Assembly: GCF_003391135.1 (NCBI RefSeq)
Contig: NZ_CP031455.1
Coordinates: forward strand, 7,343,501 to 7,407,500
Direction of reading: 5' to 3'
DNA length: 64,000 nucleotides
From: Streptoverticillium olivoreticuli subsp. olivoreticuli
Lineage (GTDB): Bacteria > Actinomycetota > Actinomycetes > Streptomycetales > Streptomycetaceae
Part shown: piece after piece, positions 60,282-64,000 of the stretch
Numbering within the stretch: position 1 is the stretch's first letter
How the letters are laid out: each line of letters begins with the position of its first letter
The notes under the pieces: generated by a model
What the model saw: only the letters and a program-made list of their open reading frames with translations
Told to the model about the DNA's origin: nothing
The model's database searches: none
Made by a program: the position numbers and the translations under genes

Positions 60282-61541
60282 TCAGCGCGGCGGCGCCTGC
60301 CCGCGCGCGGCGAGGACAGCCGGTGCCGTCGACCCCGGGAGCAGCTCGCCCGGGCGCCCCGGCGACAGCAGCCGCACGTCGACGCCGTCCGCGAACCGGT
60401 ACGGGCGATGCCCCAGCACCCCGCCCAGCGTGCGCCGCATCCGCGACATCTCCGCCCGTACGGTCACCGTGCGCGTCGGGTCGCCGAACAGGTCCGCCGC
60501 CAGCTCCGCGGCCGTCCGCCCCGCAGGGTGCAGCGCCAGGACGTACAACAGCTCCGCGTGGCGCGGGCTCAGCTCCTGCGACCACTGGCCCGCCGCGCCC
60601 GAGACCGTCACCGTCCAGTCGCGGGCGCGCCGCAGGTCGAGCACCACGCGATTCGGCCGGTCGTCCGGGTGCGGGGTCTCCGCCACCCGCACCAGCCAGC
60701 CGTCCGGCAGCGGTTCGAGGGAGCACAGCCCGAGCGACGGCAGCCACACCAGCCCCGGCTGCACGGACTTGGGCAGCGCGACCCGGCCCACCGGCACCGC
60801 CCCGGTCACCGCCGCGATCCAGCCCTCCCGATCGATGGCCAGTGCCCGCCCGCCGAGGCGCGAGAGCATCGGCGCGGCCACCGAACGCAGCCGCTCCACG
60901 GACTCCCAGTGCCGGGCGCGCAGTTCCCCCTCGGCGACCTTGGCGACGGCGGTCACCAGCGGAAGCGTCGCCGGGTTGAAGGCGGGTGCCGGACCGCTGA
61001 CGTTCACGACGCCCAGCAGCCGCCCGTCGCGCGGGTCGTGCAGGGGAGCCGCCGCGCACGTCCAGGAGTGGTGGGTCCGTACGAAGTGCTCCGCGGAGTG
61101 CACCTGCACCGGCCGGCGCTCCACCAGCGCCGTGCCGATGCCGTTGGTGCCCACCCGCTCCTCGGTCCACGCGGCGCCCACGGCGAACTCCAGCCGGTCG
61201 GCGCTGCGGAGCGTCCCCCGGCTCCCCTCGCGCCACAGCACCCGGCCCTCGCCGTCCGTGACGACCAGCAGCTGCCGCTCCACGTCCACGAACGTGCCCA
61301 GCCCCTCGCGGAGCTGCGGCAGCAACCCGCCCAACTGCGAGGTGTGCCGCCGGTGCTCGACCTCCTCCACCGGCAGCGGGGGAGGGATCGCGGCGCCGTG
61401 GTCCGGATCGAGGCCGTGGAGCAGCGCCCGGCGCCAGGAGTCCCCGATCACCGGGCGGGGCGGAGCGGGAGGTTCACCGTCACCGAGGCATGCCTCGCGG
61501 ACGGCCGGCAGCAGACGCGCATCGATGGTTCCGCGGTTCAC
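60282..61541 (-). CDS. GAF-domain transcriptional regulator with C-terminal winged helix
   Basis: A 419-residue regulator. A GAF-like domain spans about 70-215 (LGTFVDVERQLLVVTDGEGRV, AVGAAWTEERVGTNGIGTAL, AAAPLHDPRDGRLLGVVNVSG), as in AcoR-type activators, but there is no sigma-54 ATPase domain. The C-terminus (340-400: LSPRHAELLYVLALHPAGRTA, AELAADLFGD, TVTVRAEMSRMRRTLGGVLG) is a winged helix. Similar proteins lie beside aldehyde dehydrogenase genes in Streptomyces; none is adjacent here. GTG 61541; no clear ribosome site. A TTGCA repeat lies 50 bp upstream. Confidence 0.86.
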   Translation of the reverse strand: MNRGTIDARLLPAVREACLGDGEPPAPPRPVIGDSWRRALLHGLDPDHGAAIPPPLPVEEVEHRRHTSQLGGLLPQLREGLGTFVDVERQLLVVTDGEGRVLWREGSRGTLRSADRLEFAVGAAWTEERVGTNGIGTALVERRPVQVHSAEHFVRTHHSWTCAAAPLHDPRDGRLLGVVNVSGPAPAFNPATLPLVTAVAKVAEGELRARHWESVERLRSVAAPMLSRLGGRALAIDREGWIAAVTGAVPVGRVALPKSVQPGLVWLPSLGLCSLEPLPDGWLVRVAETPHPDDRPNRVVLDLRRARDWTVTVSGAAGQWSQELSPRHAELLYVLALHPAGRTAAELAADLFGDPTRTVTVRAEMSRMRRTLGGVLGHRPYRFADGVDVRLLSPGRPGELLPGSTAPAVLAARGQAPPR

Positions 61542-61590
61542 GTTGCCATGGTGCCGCCGCGGGGCCCCGCATGTCGGGGCATCCGCAGGA

Positions 61591-61606
61591 TTGCAACTCC
61601 ATGCAA
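61591..61606. promoter_or_regulatory. TTGCA-N6-TGCAA inverted repeat, candidate operator of the GAF regulator
   Basis: TTGCAACTCCATGCAA is an inverted repeat with 5-bp arms, 50 bp upstream of the GAF regulator start, in the 236-bp divergent gap shared with the BrkB gene. CCGTTGCGG follows directly and adds a third half-site. Confidence 0.5.
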
Positions 61607-61777
61607 CCGTTGCGGTCCGGCGGCGCGCGGGCGGAAGCTTGCGACGAGCGGCCGGAGGGTGGTGCCGAGTCGGCGCAGCATCACCCTCCGCCCGGGTCCC
61701 CACCGCCGCCGCGCCCCTCGGGGGCGCCGCCCGGCCACGGTGCGAACCAACCTGGCCAGGGCCGATACGGTTAGAGG

Positions 61778-62983
61778 GTGCAGGCAGCAAACGAACGATC
61801 GGGTCGGCGGAACGGCCGACTCCACAGGGCCAGGGTCCTGTACCGAAATGTCTCGAAACGCAGGATGGCGTGGCTGCTCCTCAAGGACACCGTCAACTCC
61901 TGCGTCGAGTACCGCGTCACCGGACTGGCCGCCGAGGCGGCCTTCTTCAGTCTGCTGTCCCTGCCGCCCCTGCTGCTCGGACTCCTCGGCCTGCTCGGCT
62001 ATCTCGACGACTGGACCGGCACCAACACCATCGGTTCCATCCAGGAGAACATCCTCAAGGCGTCGGCGACCGTCCTCAGCGACAAGGGCGTCACCGAGAT
62101 CGCCAAACCCCTGCTCCAGGACGTCACCAAGGGCCGCCCCGACGTCATCTCGCTCGGCTTCGCCATCGCCCTGTGGTCCGGCTCCCGGGCCGTGAACGTC
62201 TTCGTCGAGACGATCACCATCATGTACGGGCTGGAGGGCAAGCGCGGCATCGTCCGGACGCGGCTGCTGGCCTTCCTCCTCTACGTGGTCGCCCTGCTCA
62301 TCGGGGCGGTGGTCCTGCCGCTGATGGTGGCCGGTCCCGACGAGGTGGTGAACGTCGTGCCCTGGAGCGCGGACCTCGTCCGCTTCCTCTACTGGCCCGT
62401 CCTGATCCTGCTCTCCATCGCCTTCCTCACCACGCTCTACCACGTGTCCGTGCCGGTCCGTTCGCCCTGGCGGGAGGACATCCCGGGCGCGCTGGTCGCC
62501 CTCACCATGTGGGTGATCGGCAGCCTCCTGCTGCGCATCTACCTCACCCACACCGTGGAGGGCCTCACCATCTACGGGTCGCTCGCCGCGCCCGTGGCCG
62601 TCCTGCTGTGGATCGGCGTCTCGGCCTTCGCCGTCCTCGTCGGTGCCGCGGTGAACGCCGCGATAGACCGGGTCTGGCCGTCCGTCGCGACGGCCGGTGC
62701 CCGCGCGGAGGTCGACCGGCTGCGCGCGGCCGCGCTGGCCCGCGAGGCCGCGGAGCGGGCCGCCCGGGCGCTGGAGGCGGGGCTGGAGGAGGACCTCGAC
62801 GACGAGGTGGAGGAAGGCGTCGTGGGCCAGGACCGGGAACCGCCGTCGGAATTCCCCGAGCGCTGGGCGCAGTTCCTGCCGCCGGAGGACGTGCGCTCGC
62901 GCATCCAGCGCCCGGAACACCGCCCGAAACACGCCAAGACGGACTCTCCGGGCAAACACGCCAGGCCGAACGGCGGCCACTAG
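61778..62983 (+). CDS. YihY/BrkB-family membrane protein
   Basis: A 401-residue inner-membrane protein. Six or so helices lie between residues 45 and 290 (AAFFSLLSLPPLLLGLLGLLG; VISLGFAIALWSGSRAVNVFV; TRLLAFLLYVVALLIGAVVLP; LIWPVLILLS-type YWPVLILLSIAFLTTLY; IPGALVALTMWVIGSLLLRIY; APVAVLLWIGVSAFAVLVGAA). A charged cytoplasmic tail follows (LEEDLDDEVEEGV; SEFPERWAQFLPPEDVRSRI). The family was once called RNase BN wrongly; its transport or envelope role is unclear. GTG 61778. Confidence 0.9.
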   Translation: MQAANERSGRRNGRLHRARVLYRNVSKRRMAWLLLKDTVNSCVEYRVTGLAAEAAFFSLLSLPPLLLGLLGLLGYLDDWTGTNTIGSIQENILKASATVLSDKGVTEIAKPLLQDVTKGRPDVISLGFAIALWSGSRAVNVFVETITIMYGLEGKRGIVRTRLLAFLLYVVALLIGAVVLPLMVAGPDEVVNVVPWSADLVRFLYWPVLILLSIAFLTTLYHVSVPVRSPWREDIPGALVALTMWVIGSLLLRIYLTHTVEGLTIYGSLAAPVAVLLWIGVSAFAVLVGAAVNAAIDRVWPSVATAGARAEVDRLRAAALAREAAERAARALEAGLEEDLDDEVEEGVVGQDREPPSEFPERWAQFLPPEDVRSRIQRPEHRPKHAKTDSPGKHARPNGGH

Positions 62984-63106
62984 CCCCGCCCTTGCACCTC
63001 TGTCTCTCCGGTCCGTCCCTCCGGGCGGAAAACCAATGGCGGGCGTCGCCCCGCGGTGCATACGATCGCGTCGCACACAAGGTGCAGAAACAGGAGGTGA
63101 GGACCG

Positions 63107-63244
63107 ATGACTGTCACGGCCACGGGCGCTGCCCGCACACGGAAGCAGGTATTGATCAACTCCCTCCTGAAGGACCATCACCTTGTCCGAGCTCACCGCT
63201 CCGCACCCCCTCGCCCGCTACGGCTGGGACGAAGGGTTCGCTGA
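63107..63244 (+). CDS. Small upstream ORF overlapping rsgA (45 aa)
   Basis: ATG 63107 has a full AGGAGGTGA Shine-Dalgarno 6 nt upstream, the best in the neighbourhood. The frame runs 45 codons (MTVTATGAARTRKQVLINSL at the start, basic and helical) and ends inside rsgA, 61 bp past the rsgA start in another frame. It may be a coupling leader or a small protein. No homology is recognised. Confidence 0.5.
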   Translation: MTVTATGAARTRKQVLINSLLKDHHLVRAHRSAPPRPLRLGRRVR

Positions 63245-64000
63245 AAGCTTCGCCCCCCACGCCGCCGAAGGTCTGACGCCCGGCCGGATCGTCCGCGTCG
63301 ACCGCGGCCGCTGCGACCTCGTCGTCCCCGACGACGACGGCGTACGGACCGTGCAGGCCGACACCGCGCTCGTCACCACGGGCGACCCGCTGCGCATCAT
63401 GTGCACCGGCGACTGGGCGGCCGTCGACCTCGCCCGGGGGTTCGTACGGGCGCTGCTGCCGCGCCGTACCGCCTTCGTACGCTCCACCTCCTCCCAGCGG
63501 TCCGAGGGTCAGATCCTCGCCGCCAACGTCGACCACGCCGTGATCGCCTCCTCCCTGGCCGTCGAGCTGGACCTCGGCCGGATCGAGCGGTTCCTCACCC
63601 TCGCCTGGGAGAGCGGGGCCGCGCCCGTGGTCGTCCTCACCAAGGCCGACCTCGTCACCGACCCCGTCGTCCTCGGCCACCTCCTCGACGACACCGCGAC
63701 CGTCTCGCCGGGCGCGCGGGTCCTGGCGGTGAGCGCGGCGACGGGCGAGGGCGTCGACGCCCTCGCCGCGACGCTCGCCGGCGGCACGTCCGTGCTCCTG
63801 GGACAGTCCGGCGCCGGGAAGTCCACGCTCGCCAACGCCCTGGTCGGCGCGGATGTCCAGGACGTCCACGCCACACGGGACAGCGACGGCAAGGGCCGCC
63901 ACACCACCACCACGCGCAACCTGCTGCCGCTGCCGGGCGGGGGCGTCCTCATCGACACCCCGGGCCTGCGCGGGGTGGGACTGTACGACGCGGACAGCGG
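63183..64000 (+). CDS. rsgA: Ribosome small subunit-dependent GTPase A, 3' end outside window
   Basis: Circularly permuted GTPase that checks late maturation of the 30S subunit. Read from TTG 63183 there are 272 codons with no stop before the window end. N-terminal OB part (YGWDEGFAESFAPHAAEGL; PGRIVRVDRGRCDLVVPDDD), then in permuted order G4 VVVLTKADLV, G5 VLAVSAATGEG, G1 VLLGQSGAGKSTLAN, G2 GKGRHTTTTRN and G3 VLIDTPGLRGVG. The zinc-binding C-terminus is cut off. AAGGA lies 8 nt before the TTG. The start lies inside a small ORF with a stronger ribosome site. Confidence 0.92.
   Translation, partial: MSELTAPHPLARYGWDEGFAESFAPHAAEGLTPGRIVRVDRGRCDLVVPDDDGVRTVQADTALVTTGDPLRIMCTGDWAAVDLARGFVRALLPRRTAFVRSTSSQRSEGQILAANVDHAVIASSLAVELDLGRIERFLTLAWESGAAPVVVLTKADLVTDPVVLGHLLDDTATVSPGARVLAVSAATGEGVDALAATLAGGTSVLLGQSGAGKSTLANALVGADVQDVHATRDSDGKGRHTTTTRNLLPLPGGGVLIDTPGLRGVGLYDADS

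Overview
The window is very GC-rich DNA with dense, short-spaced genes, many GTG/TTG starts, ATGA-type start/stop overlaps and long antisense shadow frames. Gene content (whiI, hemE, coproporphyrin-type haem genes, an unlinked murC, Tat-type efeB, sporulation regulators, Cys-rich leader peptide) points to the genus Streptomyces or a close relative. From memory the gene order resembles the core-chromosome segment of S. coelicolor that holds whiI, hemE and murC; this was not checked against any database.

Layout. 1-4 kb: ribonuclease D (cut by the left edge), the atypical response regulator whiI with a sigma-WhiG-like promoter, a DUF3000 protein and hemE. 4-9.7 kb: an aromatic-catabolism island (pcaF, pcaH, pcaG, a flavin disulfide reductase) with a divergent double-IclR regulator. 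9.7-12 kb: hemG and hemQ, which with hemE outline the coproporphyrin-dependent haem route. 12-24 kb: envelope and secreted functions (TAP peptidase, two membrane proteins, a NERD-like protein, efeO-efeB without efeU, an anchored phosphoesterase, a BlaI repressor, a class A PBP with a degenerate transpeptidase motif). 24-35 kb: two polysaccharide deacetylase lipoproteins, Pth2, two ABC modules, ZapE, a RibD-C-like reductase, a two-component system. 35-47 kb: murC, msrB, the TreY/TreZ trehalose pair with glgX, a HEPN-like SAV2148-family protein and a DnaQ-like exonuclease. 47-50 kb: a kinase-fold phosphotransferase and a secreted subtilase.

50-59.4 kb is one long minus-strand sulfur operon: sir, a small CxxC protein, cysH, cysC, cysD, cysN, a sulfonate/taurine-type ABC importer and a sirohydrochlorin chelatase. 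About 165 bp upstream of sir is a 27-codon leader peptide gene with a Cys codon near its end, a strong candidate for cysteine-responsive attenuation. The operon makes functional sense: sulfate or sulfonate uptake, APS formation and reduction, sulfite reduction, and the siroheme precursor step.

59.6-64 kb: a GNAT protein, a GAF-domain regulator, a BrkB-family membrane protein, and rsgA (cut by the right edge) preceded by an overlapping small ORF with an ideal Shine-Dalgarno sequence. Four copies of a dispersed intergenic element with a GTCCGGCGNTTGAGGAC-like core lie 3' of genes, always in sense orientation. No tRNA, rRNA, CRISPR array, insertion sequence or prophage was seen.
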